A DNA stretch of 64,000 nt from Lachnospiraceae bacterium (GCA_017522685.1 JAFWYN010000018.1:62001-126000), one strand, 5' to 3'; shown: positions 50,620 through 60,315, numbered from the stretch's first letter. Translations and numbers: made by a program. The notes: generated by a model from the letters alone, not told the origin.

Positions 50620-51300
50620 TTAAGCCAGCTTTAAATCTACTTTTTGTACGGTTTTGTAATAGGCCACCGAACCGATTAAGTCAAATATCACTCCCGGCAA
50701 CAAAACCAATAAATTATTATAGGGCTCTAACATCTCTATTTTCAATTTAAAATCATGCTGCCAACCAAACAATACAAATACTGCCGTGATGATTGCTATG
50801 AATCCCAGAAGAAGCACTGCCGCCCAAATATGTCTTTCCTTCATAGACAAGGTGGCACAGGCAATTCCAACACCCTGTATCATAAGCATCACTGCAATTA
50901 TTAACATGGGACAGGTTCTTACCAACATCGCCCCTTTACTGTCTGATACAATAGCCAGCAAACCAAGAATCGCTAATTGCAAAAGGATAAACAGATGATG
51001 GGAAACTATCATCCCCCCTGCTGCCGGCTTTCTGGCACTTCCCTGTGAAACCGCAGTAATACAATATCTATTGCTATTTTCTAAGGCATTGATCAAAACC
51101 AAAGCCAGCGAAATTCCCAGCACATAATTAGGTGCCTTCCCATTTATAAATGGTCTTAAGCCTTCTCTCCAGTTCAGAAAAAGTAATGTGATAATAGTCA
51201 TTAGCAAATAGCACCTTATCTGCAATTTGATGAAAAATTCCATCGTAAACTTAACATTTCTTCCTAACCCCTTCATACTCTTACGAAACCTCCTTGCCAC
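50620..51300 (-). CDS. Membrane protein of the YtrA-type ABC operon
   Basis: This 226-residue protein has about six membrane segments: CYLLMTIITLLFLNW, YVLGISLALVLINAL, HHLFILLQLAILGLLAIV, CPMLIIAVMLMIQGVGIAC, AAVLLLGFIAIITAVFVLFGW and NNLLVLLPGVIFDLIGSVAYY. It overlaps the end of the ATPase gene by 20 bases. It is probably the second permease-like subunit. No specific function can be assigned. Confidence 0.75.
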   Translation of the reverse strand: MARRFRKSMKGLGRNVKFTMEFFIKLQIRCYLLMTIITLLFLNWREGLRPFINGKAPNYVLGISLALVLINALENSNRYCITAVSQGSARKPAAGGMIVSHHLFILLQLAILGLLAIVSDSKGAMLVRTCPMLIIAVMLMIQGVGIACATLSMKERHIWAAVLLLGFIAIITAVFVLFGWQHDFKLKIEMLEPYNNLLVLLPGVIFDLIGSVAYYKTVQKVDLKLA

Positions 51301-52159
51301 ACATGGCCACGAATACCTGCTGTAAACTCATGGGCTGTACGGATATCTCCGCATCAGACTCCAATGTTTCTCCCTGCTGTAAAAGCACTGTCACACCCTT
51401 GCTGCGTCCCAGCTTCTCCGGGCGATAGGTCTCGCGACCTTCCATTACCTTATCTACCGCCTCAGCTACACCGCTGACATGGCGGGCTCTGTCTAAAAGT
51501 TCCACTGCATTTTCCTTTAAAATAATCTTACCCTTATCCAGCATAATCACTTCTTCAAACACATCTGCCGCTTCCTCGATGATATGGGTGGAAATCACAA
51601 AGGTTCTACCGCTTTCCGCAAACTCATCCAACAAAATCCGATAAAACTGTTCACGCATTACCACGTCCACACCGGCTACCGGCTCATCCATAAAGGTAAA
51701 TTCTGCTTTGCTTGCCAAAGCTACGGTAATGGTTACCATGGATAACATACCCTTGGAAAGCTTATTCAGCTTCTTGTTAGCATCCAACTCAAAGGTCTTC
51801 AACAACTCTTCTGCAAATTCCTTATCCCAGTTCGGCATATAGATGGAAGCCATCTTTAAATACTCCTTCACCTTCAACTCACTGATACTGAAGTTGGTGG
51901 TAGGATTCAGCTCTCTGGAGAAACAAATCCGATCCATCATCTCCTGATTCTCCCACACCTTCTGACCATCCAGAGTGATTTCTCCGCTTGTCACCGGATT
52001 CTGACCTGCCATCAGTGAAAGTAATGTGGTCTTACCTGCACCGTTTCTTCCGATGAGACCATAAATCTTACCCTTCTCCAGCTGCAAATCCAGTCCCTTT
52101 AAAACCTCAGTTTTCTTATAATTTTTATATACATTCTTACATACCAATTCGTTACTCAT
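51281..52159 (-). CDS. ABC transporter ATPase (YtrB-like)
   Basis: This 292-residue ATPase has Walker A GLIGRNGAGKTTLLSLMAGQ, a signature of KLSKGMLSMVTI (a weak form of LSGGQ), Walker B FTFMDEPVAGVDVVMREQF and H-loop VISTHIIEEA. It is closest by layout to YtrB-type ATPases, which act with GntR-family YtrA and membrane proteins in antimicrobial peptide or envelope stress response. It follows the regulator by one base. Confidence 0.92.
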   Translation of the reverse strand: MSNELVCKNVYKNYKKTEVLKGLDLQLEKGKIYGLIGRNGAGKTTLLSLMAGQNPVTSGEITLDGQKVWENQEMMDRICFSRELNPTTNFSISELKVKEYLKMASIYMPNWDKEFAEELLKTFELDANKKLNKLSKGMLSMVTITVALASKAEFTFMDEPVAGVDVVMREQFYRILLDEFAESGRTFVISTHIIEEAADVFEEVIMLDKGKIILKENAVELLDRARHVSGVAEAVDKVMEGRETYRPEKLGRSKGVTVLLQQGETLESDAEISVQPMSLQQVFVAMCGKEVS

Positions 52160-52160
52160 C

Positions 52161-52526
52161 TTATTTTTCCTCCTTATTGATCATGGCTACTAATTCTTCT
52201 TTTGTGATTCCCAAGTTAGTTGCTTCATTCAAAAGTGCCTTTATGAAATTGTCGTAAAACTCTTCTTTTCTCTGATTCATAATCTTCTCCTTCGCCCCCG
52301 TGGCTACAAACATTCCGATACCGCGCTTCTTATACAGCACGCCTTCTTCCACCAAGATATTCACACCCTTCGCCGCTGTCGCCGGATTGATGGCATATAG
52401 CTTAGCGAATTCATTGGTGCTTGGTACCCTTTCTTCTTCCCGGATAATATCCCGAAGAATGTCATTCTTAATCATGTCACCTATTTGCAGGTAAATGGAT
52501 TTCTCCTGCGTCAGGATTTCGTTCAT
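52161..52526 (-). CDS. GntR-family regulator, YtrA type
   Basis: This 121-residue protein has the GntR winged helix, SIYLQIGDMIKNDILRDII and RVPSTNEFAKLYAINPATAAKGVNILVEEGVLYKKRGIGMFV, and a short helical tail rather than a ligand domain. YtrA-type members repress their own ABC operon until antibiotics or envelope stress release them. A dyad at 52614-52637 next to its promoter is the likely operator. Confidence 0.92.
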   Translation of the reverse strand: MNEILTQEKSIYLQIGDMIKNDILRDIIREEERVPSTNEFAKLYAINPATAAKGVNILVEEGVLYKKRGIGMFVATGAKEKIMNQRKEEFYDNFIKALLNEATNLGITKEELVAMINKEEK

Positions 52527-52613
52527 GCGTTTGCTCCTTTCCTCTTTAAACTATCTCCCCTGTCCCTCACAAGAATCGTTTATCAAAACTTGTATTAGGT
52601 TCGTTTGTTGTTT

Positions 52614-52637
52614 GGTTCATTACTTGTGTAATTAACC
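52614..52637 (-). promoter_or_regulatory. Operator dyad of the GntR/ABC operon
   Basis: GGTTAATTAC and GTAATGAACC, separated by four bases, match in 9 of 10 positions as an inverted repeat. The dyad overlaps the -10 box and the predicted start of transcription, an expected place for a repressor such as the GntR protein. Confidence 0.7.
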
Positions 52638-52663
52638 ATACCACCAACCAAGTTAGTTGTCAA
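52635..52663 (-). promoter_or_regulatory. Promoter of the GntR/ABC operon
   Basis: Minus strand TTGACA (52658-52663), 17-base spacer, TATGGT (52635-52640). Confidence 0.82.
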
Positions 52664-52695
52664 TAGGTTTTTCTAAAAATTTTTAGATAAATAAA

Positions 52696-52740
52696 AAGTT
52701 CTATGGGATGTCAGAATCATCTGAACATCACATAGAACTT
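52696..52740 (-). terminator. Terminator of the acyltransferase gene
   Basis: AAGTTCTATG and CATAGAACTT form a 10-bp base with an inner GATGT/ACATC stem. Minus-strand TTTTTATTT follows. Confidence 0.88.
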
Positions 52741-52742
52741 CT

Positions 52743-53774
52743 TTACTTGTTTATCCATTTTTGAATGGGACGACTGATTATAAAATAAGATACCAGCCCC
52801 ACCACAAATGCACCTGCCACAAAGGCATATAAGCATTTATAATAGTCCAGATTCCAATTGATTTGCAGCCATTTCAGTCCGATATACATAGCCAGCATCA
52901 TGGGTACATGCCACAGATACACATCATAGGTGGATGCTCCCAGGATACCAAACACCTTAAAATTCAGTATTCTTTGTACCGGTTCACTTAAAAACAGGAA
53001 TACTATCACAGGATAACAAAGGAAAAGTAACGCAAAATGATACACCTCCAATTGCACAAGCTTTGACCAATCAGGGACCAGGTACAACCCTAATAGCACC
53101 GGTATCAAAATAATTGTCCACACCGGACCGATTCGCTTTTCCTTCCAACAACGACTTAACAAAAGTCCCCAAAAGAAGGAGTAGTATCCTCTTGCCGCAA
53201 ATATGTTTATAAACGGTATATTCCAATCTAAAAACCAGAATACCACACCAAGGACAGCCATAACCAAATAAAGGATATTACCCGGAATTTGTGCTTTCCT
53301 ACTCCATGCATCCAATAACCAGTAAACAACATAACACAAAAGCAAAACACTTACATACCAGGCCGGATTATTTACCCCCGGATTCTTAAAGAACCAACCG
53401 CACTGGATTCCCAGACAATTCAACAAAAGCCCCCATAGGGATATCTCATTGCCCAATAGCCATTCCGTTTTGCATACATTATTGTATATAACCAAAAGCA
53501 CTTCATAAGCCACACTGGTTATGGCTACCAAAGGTAAAAGTCGGAGGGCTTTTTTCTTTATGTAGGGCCAAAAACCAAGCGCTTCCCCCTTCGCATATTT
53601 ATAAGCCACAAAGCCTGACAGGAAGAAGAAAAACTCTACTACCACACTGTAAGCTCTGAAATTAAACCTGCCGCCAAAATAGGAATCGGTTATCTGCTGA
53701 TAATGATGCATTACAATCAAAGCGGCTGCAATGATTCGTAACACATCCAGCGAATAGATTCGTTTGTTATTCAT
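52743..53774 (-). CDS. Acyltransferase family 3 membrane protein
   Basis: This 343-residue protein has about ten membrane segments and acyltransferase-3 features: RIYSLDVLRIIAAALIVMHHYQQI (the catalytic-type His near residue 20), FFFFLSGFVAYKYAK and GASTYDVYLWHVPMML. Members transfer acyl groups to cell-surface sugars or peptidoglycan. The acceptor is unknown. It is 17 bases downstream of the RNA methyltransferase gene. Confidence 0.9.
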   Translation of the reverse strand: MNNKRIYSLDVLRIIAAALIVMHHYQQITDSYFGGRFNFRAYSVVVEFFFFLSGFVAYKYAKGEALGFWPYIKKKALRLLPLVAITSVAYEVLLVIYNNVCKTEWLLGNEISLWGLLLNCLGIQCGWFFKNPGVNNPAWYVSVLLLCYVVYWLLDAWSRKAQIPGNILYLVMAVLGVVFWFLDWNIPFINIFAARGYYSFFWGLLLSRCWKEKRIGPVWTIILIPVLLGLYLVPDWSKLVQLEVYHFALLFLCYPVIVFLFLSEPVQRILNFKVFGILGASTYDVYLWHVPMMLAMYIGLKWLQINWNLDYYKCLYAFVAGAFVVGLVSYFIISRPIQKWINK

Positions 53775-53790
53775 ACTGTCTTCCTTCTAA

Positions 53791-55338
53791 TTATCCATAA
53801 ATACATCCGCAATCCGGAATCTCTTCTTCCCGATAGTTGATGCTTTTCGTCTCTACATCAGTGTCTACAAACTTACTATACTGTTCTGTCTTCACTAAAA
53901 GCACCAAGGTCTCAACATTCGCCGTCCAGGGGAACTGGTCCACGGCTACCGCCTTGTCTACCCGATACCCTCTCTCTAAGAATACTTCCAAATCCCTCAC
54001 CAAGCTGGTGGGTTTGCAGGAAATATATACGATTCTGTCTACACCATAATCAATTATCTTCGGCAATGCCTTAGGATGAATTCCGTCACGAGGCGGATCC
54101 AGAATAATCATATCCGGCTTCTCCTCAATATCATCCAGCACCTTCAGCACATCTCCTGCGATAAAATCACAATTTTTCAAACCGTTCAGCTGTGCATTCT
54201 TCTTAGCTGCTTCTACTGCTTCTTCCACAATTTCCACCCCAATAACCTTTCCTGCTACTGGTGCCATCAGCTGGGCAATGGTTCCTGTACCGCTGTATAA
54301 GTCAAATACGATAGGGGCCTTCCCCGCTTTTCCCTGTGCGGATAAATCGCCCACATAGTCCCGTGCGGTCTGATACAGCACCTCCGCACTGTAGGAATTG
54401 GTCTGGAAGAAGGAAAAGGCAGACACCTTAAACCGAAGTCCCAAAAGTTCCTCATAGAAATAATCATTGCCGTATAACACATCCGTACGGTCGCTCTTTA
54501 CCACATCCGCCAGAGAATCATTGGTAATATGTAAAACACCTGCGATTTTACCTTCAAAACGACTCTGTGCCTCTGCCTCTAACAAAATATCCTTAAAGCC
54601 TTCCACCAACTCTCTGATTTCACCTTCTGTATTCTCAGTCGCACCAATCTCTTCCTCCGTCTTCTGTAAGGGTTTCTGAGAAGTAGTTACCAGGGCAATC
54701 AGTATCTCACCTGTCTTAGACGCTTTACGCACCAGCAAATGGCGCAGGAAACCGGTATGACGAAGTCTGTGATAAAAGCTGGTCTGCTTTTCCCTAAAGA
54801 AGTTAAGCACCAGTTTCAGAATCAGACGATAATCACTATCCACGATCTGACAGTCATCCACATATACCACATCATAAAAACTGCCTCTTTTATGCATACC
54901 AAGGGAAAGAGGACCATCCTTGTACTCATCCCCAAAAGAAAACTCCATCTTATTCCGATATTCGTATTCCTTGGGACTGCCCTTGATACCCTCCCACACA
55001 TATTCTTCTTCCTGTCTATTTAAAACACTGTCTAACAGCTTTTTCACCTGTTCCCCTTTGATTCTGAGCTGTTCCTCATAGGGTAAGGACAAATAAGTGC
55101 AGCCTCCGCACAAGCCAAAATAGGAACACGGTGCCCCCACTTCCAAAGGTGATTTTTCCATCACCTCTAAAAGGCGAGCTTCCGCCTTCCCTTTTCGTAC
55201 TTTATTTACACAGAACTGAACCTTCTGTCCGGGCAGGCTGTTTTTTACTACGCAGGTCTCCTCTCCCACCTTAATAATACCTTTGTTGGGAAAGTCCACG
55301 CGCGCTACGTAACCTTCATAAACCTGTCCTTTTTTCAT
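53791..55338 (-). CDS. rlmD: 23S rRNA (uracil-5-)-methyltransferase, TrmA/RlmD family
   Basis: This 515-residue SAM-dependent RNA methyltransferase has an N-terminal TRAM domain (about 1-60) and the iron-sulfur cysteines CSYFGLCGGCTYL near 73-85. The catalytic domain has VFDLYSGTGTIAQLMA, MIILDPPRDG and the catalytic Cys in IVYISCKPTSLVRDL. The 23S uridine target is typical of the family but the exact site (U1939 or U747) is not told by sequence. About 30 extra residues follow the family C-terminus, ending DCGCIYG, which is odd. ATG 55338 has AAAGGA. Confidence 0.9.
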   Translation of the reverse strand: MKKGQVYEGYVARVDFPNKGIIKVGEETCVVKNSLPGQKVQFCVNKVRKGKAEARLLEVMEKSPLEVGAPCSYFGLCGGCTYLSLPYEEQLRIKGEQVKKLLDSVLNRQEEEYVWEGIKGSPKEYEYRNKMEFSFGDEYKDGPLSLGMHKRGSFYDVVYVDDCQIVDSDYRLILKLVLNFFREKQTSFYHRLRHTGFLRHLLVRKASKTGEILIALVTTSQKPLQKTEEEIGATENTEGEIRELVEGFKDILLEAEAQSRFEGKIAGVLHITNDSLADVVKSDRTDVLYGNDYFYEELLGLRFKVSAFSFFQTNSYSAEVLYQTARDYVGDLSAQGKAGKAPIVFDLYSGTGTIAQLMAPVAGKVIGVEIVEEAVEAAKKNAQLNGLKNCDFIAGDVLKVLDDIEEKPDMIILDPPRDGIHPKALPKIIDYGVDRIVYISCKPTSLVRDLEVFLERGYRVDKAVAVDQFPWTANVETLVLLVKTEQYSKFVDTDVETKSINYREEEIPDCGCIYG

Positions 55339-55342
55339 TTAT

Positions 55343-55573
55343 TTAGTTCGCTCCTTCATCCTCAAAGATGTCTTCTTCGTCTTCGAAAATATCCTCTTCT
55401 TCTTCGAACTCATCTTCGAAATCTTCCAGATAGTCACGATTTACATAACGATATACCGCATATGCAATACCTGCTACCGCTACAATCACACCGATAATGG
55501 CAAGAATCCATACCAATACGTTGCAACCGTCGTCTTCCTTCTTCACTACCACATAATCTCTTAAGTTTGCCAT
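55343..55573 (-). CDS. Small single-pass membrane protein with acidic tail
   Basis: This protein of about 76 residues starts MANLRDYVVVKKEDDG, has a membrane segment VLVWILAIIGVIVAVAGIAYAVY and ends in a strongly acidic tail with EEDIFEDEEDIFEDEGAN repeats. ATG 55573 follows GGAG by 8 bases. The upstream ATG at 55627 has no signal. Small bitopic proteins of this kind are common near cell envelope genes in Lachnospiraceae, but I do not know its function. Confidence 0.72.
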   Translation of the reverse strand: MANLRDYVVVKKEDDGCNVLVWILAIIGVIVAVAGIAYAVYRYVNRDYLEDFEDEFEEEEDIFEDEEDIFEDEGAN

Positions 55574-55655
55574 AGTTTTCACTCCTCTATGTTGATATAG
55601 TTTACAGTGCCGAATAAGTTCATACATATATCATAACACAAAACTTTCAAATTTA

Positions 55656-57923
55656 CTACACTCTTTTCAATTTTGCAAAGGATGCGTACATAATTTTTTG
55701 TCCGGCATTGTCAAAATTGACTGTTACCTTATAATCTCTGGGCTCTCTTTCGATATTTAATACGGTTCCCTCCCCGTATTTCACATGGCGAACCCGGTCT
55801 CCCTTTTCATAGTCCAAAACCGTGTCTGCTTCCAAAGCTGCGGCTCCCTTATTGATCCCGGCCACTCTGTTCAAGCTTCCGATGCCCTGCGCAATAAAGG
55901 GCTTCACCGGTTGGGGTGTAATCTTGGGCTTTAATACAGCCTTGGGACGGAAATCAAACACATCCTCATCCCTACGCTTCACTGTAGGAACTGTATTATC
56001 CATCAGCTCCGGCGGAATCTCCCGCACAAAACGACTAACCGGATTGTACTGGGTTTCTCCCCGAATCATTCGGGATTTAGCGTAGGTCAGGGTCAAATCC
56101 TCCATAGCACGGGTGATTCCCACATAAGCCAGACGACGCTCTTCTTCCATATCGGAAGGGTCATCGGATACAATTGTCATATAGCTGGGGAATAGGCCAT
56201 CCTCCATACCCACCATATAAACATGTTCAAACTCCAGACCCTTGGCACTGTGAATAGTCATCAGACGAACCTTCTCATTCTTGTCATCCATACTGTCCAC
56301 ATCCGATACCAGTGCGATTTCTGCCAGGAAGTCTGTCAGAGATATTTCATCATGTGTCTGCTCGTAAACAGCCGCCTTACTGATGAATTCATCAATATTC
56401 TGCAATCTGTCCCGGGTTTTTTCTTCCTCTTCATTCAGACTGTTCAAATATTCTTTATAATCTATCACTTCAAGCACATCCTGAATCATATCCTGTATGC
56501 CATAGTACTGTGCTTTGGAACGGAAGGTCTGCATCATGGTCACAAAGGGCTCCAGCTTAGCTGCCGCTCTACCTAAGCTTACTATTTGGTCATATTCTCT
56601 TAAGGCATCGTAAAAGCTGATATTACGCACATCCGCGTATTCCTGTACCTTATCCAGAGTAGCATTGCCGATTCCTCTCTTCGGTACATTAATAATACGC
56701 TTTACCGCCAAATCATCCTTACCGTTATCAATAGTTTTCAAATATGCCAGAATATCCTTGATTTCCTGACGGGCATAGAAGTTTACACCGCCCACAATAT
56801 TATAGGGCAATCCCTCTAAAACAAAACGTTCTTCCAAGATACGGGACTGGGCATTGGTACGATACAGGATTGCACATTCGCCATAACCGGTTTCTCCCCT
56901 GTTTACCTTCCTTGTAATATCATCGGAAACAAACTCCGCTTCTTCGTAACCATTATCAAACTGTCTGTAATGCACCCTGGCGCCGGCATCTTTCTCTGTC
57001 CATAAGGATTTGGCCTTACGGCCCTTATTATTCTTAATCACATGGTTTGCCGCATCCAAAATATTCCCGGTGGAACGATAGTTCTGCTCCAGCTTAATCA
57101 CTCTTGCTTCCGGATATACCTTTTCATAGTCCAGAATATTGCGGATATTGGCACCTCTGAACTTATAGATAGACTGGTCATCATCACCCACCACACAAAG
57201 GTTATGGTGTCTGTCTGCCAGCAATCGAATCAACTCAAACTGTGCCGTATTGGTGTCCTGATACTCATCCACCATAATATACTTAAAACGCTCCTGATAG
57301 TTATACAGTACCTCAGGACAGGACTTAAACAGCTCCACTGTTTTCACAATCAAATCATCAAAGTCCAAAGCATTGCAACGTTTCAAAATAGCCTGATACT
57401 CCTTGTAAACAGATGCAATCTTCTTTTTATTAAAATCTCCGAAAGCGTTCAATTCATACTCTAAAGGTGAAATCAATTCATCCTTTGCAGAAGAAATGGC
57501 ACTCATAATGGTCCGTTCCTTCAGCTGCTTGGTATCAATCTGAAATCGTTTGCAGATATCCTTAATCACCGACTTCTGGTCATCCGTATCATAAATGGTA
57601 AAATCATTGCTAAAGCCCAGTCGGTCAATATGTCTGCGTAAAATCTTTACACAGGTAGAGTGAAAGGTAGCCACCCAGACCTGTTCTGCGCCAAAGCCCA
57701 CAATATTGTCCACTCGCTCCCGCATCTCAGCGGCTGCCTTATTGGTAAAAGTGATGGCCAATATATGCCAGGGATTGACTCCCATCTCATCTATCATATA
57801 TGCAATACGATGGGTCAGCACTCTGGTTTTGCCTGAGCCTGCTCCCGCCATAAGCAAAAGCGGTCCATCTACTGTCAGCACCGCTTCCTTTTGCTCTCTA
57901 TTTAATGAATCATAAATACTCAT
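55656..57923 (-). CDS. pcrA: ATP-dependent DNA helicase PcrA/UvrD
   Basis: This 755-residue superfamily 1 helicase has Walker A LLMAGAGSGKTRVLTHRIAY, TFTNKAAAEMRERV, LRRHIDRLG, VDEYQDTNTAQFELI, GDDDQSIYKFRGANI, LEQNYRST, VRLMTIHSAKGLEFEHVYMVG and AYVGITRAMEDLTLTYA. It unwinds DNA in repair and replication-conflict resolution. The C-terminal tail has a typical Tudor-like segment (YEKGDRVRHVKYGEGTVLNIE). Confidence 0.96.
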   Translation of the reverse strand: MSIYDSLNREQKEAVLTVDGPLLLMAGAGSGKTRVLTHRIAYMIDEMGVNPWHILAITFTNKAAAEMRERVDNIVGFGAEQVWVATFHSTCVKILRRHIDRLGFSNDFTIYDTDDQKSVIKDICKRFQIDTKQLKERTIMSAISSAKDELISPLEYELNAFGDFNKKKIASVYKEYQAILKRCNALDFDDLIVKTVELFKSCPEVLYNYQERFKYIMVDEYQDTNTAQFELIRLLADRHHNLCVVGDDDQSIYKFRGANIRNILDYEKVYPEARVIKLEQNYRSTGNILDAANHVIKNNKGRKAKSLWTEKDAGARVHYRQFDNGYEEAEFVSDDITRKVNRGETGYGECAILYRTNAQSRILEERFVLEGLPYNIVGGVNFYARQEIKDILAYLKTIDNGKDDLAVKRIINVPKRGIGNATLDKVQEYADVRNISFYDALREYDQIVSLGRAAAKLEPFVTMMQTFRSKAQYYGIQDMIQDVLEVIDYKEYLNSLNEEEEKTRDRLQNIDEFISKAAVYEQTHDEISLTDFLAEIALVSDVDSMDDKNEKVRLMTIHSAKGLEFEHVYMVGMEDGLFPSYMTIVSDDPSDMEEERRLAYVGITRAMEDLTLTYAKSRMIRGETQYNPVSRFVREIPPELMDNTVPTVKRRDEDVFDFRPKAVLKPKITPQPVKPFIAQGIGSLNRVAGINKGAAALEADTVLDYEKGDRVRHVKYGEGTVLNIEREPRDYKVTVNFDNAGQKIMYASFAKLKRV

Positions 57924-57941
57924 GTATTCTAATCACTCCCA

Positions 57942-58712
57942 TTACTTCAATGCCCGTACATCATGGAAAAACCATACCTTAATGTTAAACTCCTTCACAG
58001 AACTTGAGCAGTAAGGACACTCCTTATTTCCCAGCACATTGATGGCACCGCCGCAATTAGGACAAATCATGGAATAGCCCACGCTATCCATTCCCTCCAC
58101 CAATGCACGGTCCTGTATGTAACAAAGCTCCACATTATATCGGTTCTGTGTAAGCCTGTCCTTCTTGCCTTTTATAATCTTACCATCCTTTTCCAGATAG
58201 GTAATATGTGCTACGGAAGACTGGAATACAATGGTGGTTCGTCCTCGCTCCTTAAGGTATCGGTGTATCTCCGTCCGATGTATCTTTATCTGTTCAAAGC
58301 GTTCATGACAGCCGTCATTCTGTAACGCCCTTATCTTCATGTCTAATTTATCTTTCAATTCTTCGGTCACATCCACTGTATCCAACACGCCGGGATTTTC
58401 TTCATGGATGCCCTGCAGATAGGCGCGAAGTACACCTTCCGCCCTGCGCTTCATCTCATCATAATGAAATTCGGGAAAGTCCCGCATAATTTGTGGCAAA
58501 TAAAGGCTGGTGGCACCGGATACTGATTTCGGGGTGGAAGCATACTCCGCTTCCTGTCTGCGAATCCCCTCGCCCAAATTGTCCGTACCAAATAACATCC
58601 TGGAAAACTCTCTGGTTTTCTTGCGTAAATATCGTATTCCCAGATAAATCCCCAATAGGATCACCAATATTAAAACCAGCACTATTATCAAACCAATCAT
58701 TCCGGATTTCAT
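57942..58712 (-). CDS. Membrane-anchored zinc-ribbon protein (YdjH-like)
   Basis: This protein of about 256 residues has an N-terminal anchor (about 5-25, IGLIIVLVLILVILLGIYLG). A middle domain (about 75-200) has DFPEFHYDEMKRRAEGVLRAYLQ and SSVAHITYLEKDG, and resembles a Tim44-type fold. A C-terminal zinc ribbon follows (CPNCGG, CPYCSS, about 220-240). It is 40 bases from the YdjI-like gene in the same direction. I infer a YdjH-like role in PspA-linked membrane stress. ATG 58712 follows AGAGG. Confidence 0.65.
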   Translation of the reverse strand: MKSGMIGLIIVLVLILVILLGIYLGIRYLRKKTREFSRMLFGTDNLGEGIRRQEAEYASTPKSVSGATSLYLPQIMRDFPEFHYDEMKRRAEGVLRAYLQGIHEENPGVLDTVDVTEELKDKLDMKIRALQNDGCHERFEQIKIHRTEIHRYLKERGRTTIVFQSSVAHITYLEKDGKIIKGKKDRLTQNRYNVELCYIQDRALVEGMDSVGYSMICPNCGGAINVLGNKECPYCSSSVKEFNIKVWFFHDVRALK

Positions 58713-58787
58713 TACCATTTCCTCTTTAACCACAGTATGGCGGAGCAAAATGCTCCGCCAACCATTGTACTATCTCTTTCGAATTTT

Positions 58788-60191
58788 TTATCTGATATCG
58801 TTATCATCAAAAATATCGCCGCATTCCGGACAGAATTTCGGAGGCTTAGCAGGATCTTCCGGCTCCCAGCCACACTTGTCACATTTGTACAAGGGTGCAC
58901 CCTCCGGTTTCTTGGTACCGCAATTCTGGCAGAACTTGCCTTGGTTTACAGAACCGCACTGGCATGTCCAGCCTGCCGCTGCCGGCTTAGGCTTACCGCA
59001 TTCCTCACAGAACTTGCCTCGATTGTCGCTCTTACCGCATTCACAAGTCCAACCAAGTACGGGCGCCTGCATCTGAGGTGCCTGCTGCACGGGCTGCTGT
59101 GCATAAGCATTATTCATCATATTATTGTTCATCATGTTATTACCGGGCATCATATTGTTGCCGCCCATCATATTGCCCATCATGTTCATGGCCATCATGC
59201 CCATCATGCCACTCATAGGATCGGTACCACCACCGTTAGCGCCGCCACCTAAGCTGGAATTGCCGATAAACTGATTGATTGCTTCTCTGTTTTGAACTGC
59301 TTTCTGGTTCATGGTTGCATCTAAGGTCTGAGAACCGCTCACATACATCATGGACTCATTCCATCTGTTCAATTCATCACGAACATCATTGGACAGGTTC
59401 GGAACGATAGTCATGGAGGTCATGATAATACCTCTGTCAGCCTCCCAAATCTGGCTCAACTGCTGCTGCATGTTCATGCAGATTTCTTCATGATAGTTGC
59501 CGATTTCATAAGGCATTACACCCTTCGCCGCAATAGGTGCCAAAGCGCCTGTCAGCTTAGAAACCACTTCTCTCTTCATATTGTTCAGCAGAAGCTGACA
59601 TTCTTCATCGTCCTTAGTGAACTCATCCTTCACATTACCGCAAACATTCTTGTAGAACATCAAAGGATCTGAGATACGGAATACATATTCACCATTGCAC
59701 TTCAACACGGTATCATACTCATAGCCTGATTTCTTATGTACAATATGAAAATCAATAGGAGTAGATGTACCGAAAAGATTGCCACGGATATCCTTCTTGT
59801 TGATAAAATATACTCTCTGGTCGCCGCCCACATTGCCGGCAAAGGTAAATCTTTCCCAAGCTTCCTTAAAGGTATTCTTGATATTCTCACCTAAGTCACC
59901 GTACAAAAGGCTGGGCTGGGAAGAAGTATCATATACGAAAACACCTGCTTCCGCACAGAAGTCTACTACTGCACCCTGCTCCACGATAATCATAAACTGG
60001 CCTTCATTTACCGCAATATGAGAACCGTTACTGATAACATTATCATTGCCCTTGTTATTATTATTGGGATTATTCTTCTTACCCCTTCTCATCAAAACAT
60101 CACTGGGTAATGTATCACAATAGAAATACTCACGCCACTGATCTGCCAACAAGGAACTGATAGAATCTTTTGCTGCTCTGATTAAACCCAT
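58788..60191 (-). CDS. SPFH-domain protein with zinc ribbons (YdjI-like)
   Basis: This 467-residue protein has an SPFH domain (about 60-290) with GQFMIIVEQGAVVDFCAEAG, SHIAVNEGQ and VMPYEIGNYHEEICMNMQQQ, which resembles YdjI. A Gly/Met/Asn-rich stretch (about 315-375) with NMMGNMMGGNNMMPGNNMM-type repeats follows. Three zinc-ribbon units complete it: GWTCECGKSDNRGKFCEECG, GWTCQCGSVNQGKFCQNCG and YKCDKCGWEPEDP...FCPECG. The protein is probably recruited to the membrane or stress sites. YdjI-type proteins recruit PspA in Bacillus; no pspA is visible here. Confidence 0.85.
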   Translation of the reverse strand: MGLIRAAKDSISSLLADQWREYFYCDTLPSDVLMRRGKKNNPNNNNKGNDNVISNGSHIAVNEGQFMIIVEQGAVVDFCAEAGVFVYDTSSQPSLLYGDLGENIKNTFKEAWERFTFAGNVGGDQRVYFINKKDIRGNLFGTSTPIDFHIVHKKSGYEYDTVLKCNGEYVFRISDPLMFYKNVCGNVKDEFTKDDEECQLLLNNMKREVVSKLTGALAPIAAKGVMPYEIGNYHEEICMNMQQQLSQIWEADRGIIMTSMTIVPNLSNDVRDELNRWNESMMYVSGSQTLDATMNQKAVQNREAINQFIGNSSLGGGANGGGTDPMSGMMGMMAMNMMGNMMGGNNMMPGNNMMNNNMMNNAYAQQPVQQAPQMQAPVLGWTCECGKSDNRGKFCEECGKPKPAAAGWTCQCGSVNQGKFCQNCGTKKPEGAPLYKCDKCGWEPEDPAKPPKFCPECGDIFDDNDIR

Positions 60192-60315
60192 AATTTATCC
60201 TCCACCTTTCATTTTTGAAATCCATCGAGTCTATTTTACCAAAAATCACAATATTACTCAACAGATTTACAAATTTTCTTTACAAAATCTTTTCTATACC
60301 TTAAACTGGATATAG

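Noticed and set aside
58737..59252. 171-residue plus-strand frame with a histidine-rich end
   Set aside because: It is antisense to the SPFH zinc-ribbon gene, and the His-rich part mirrors ATG repeats encoding Met.
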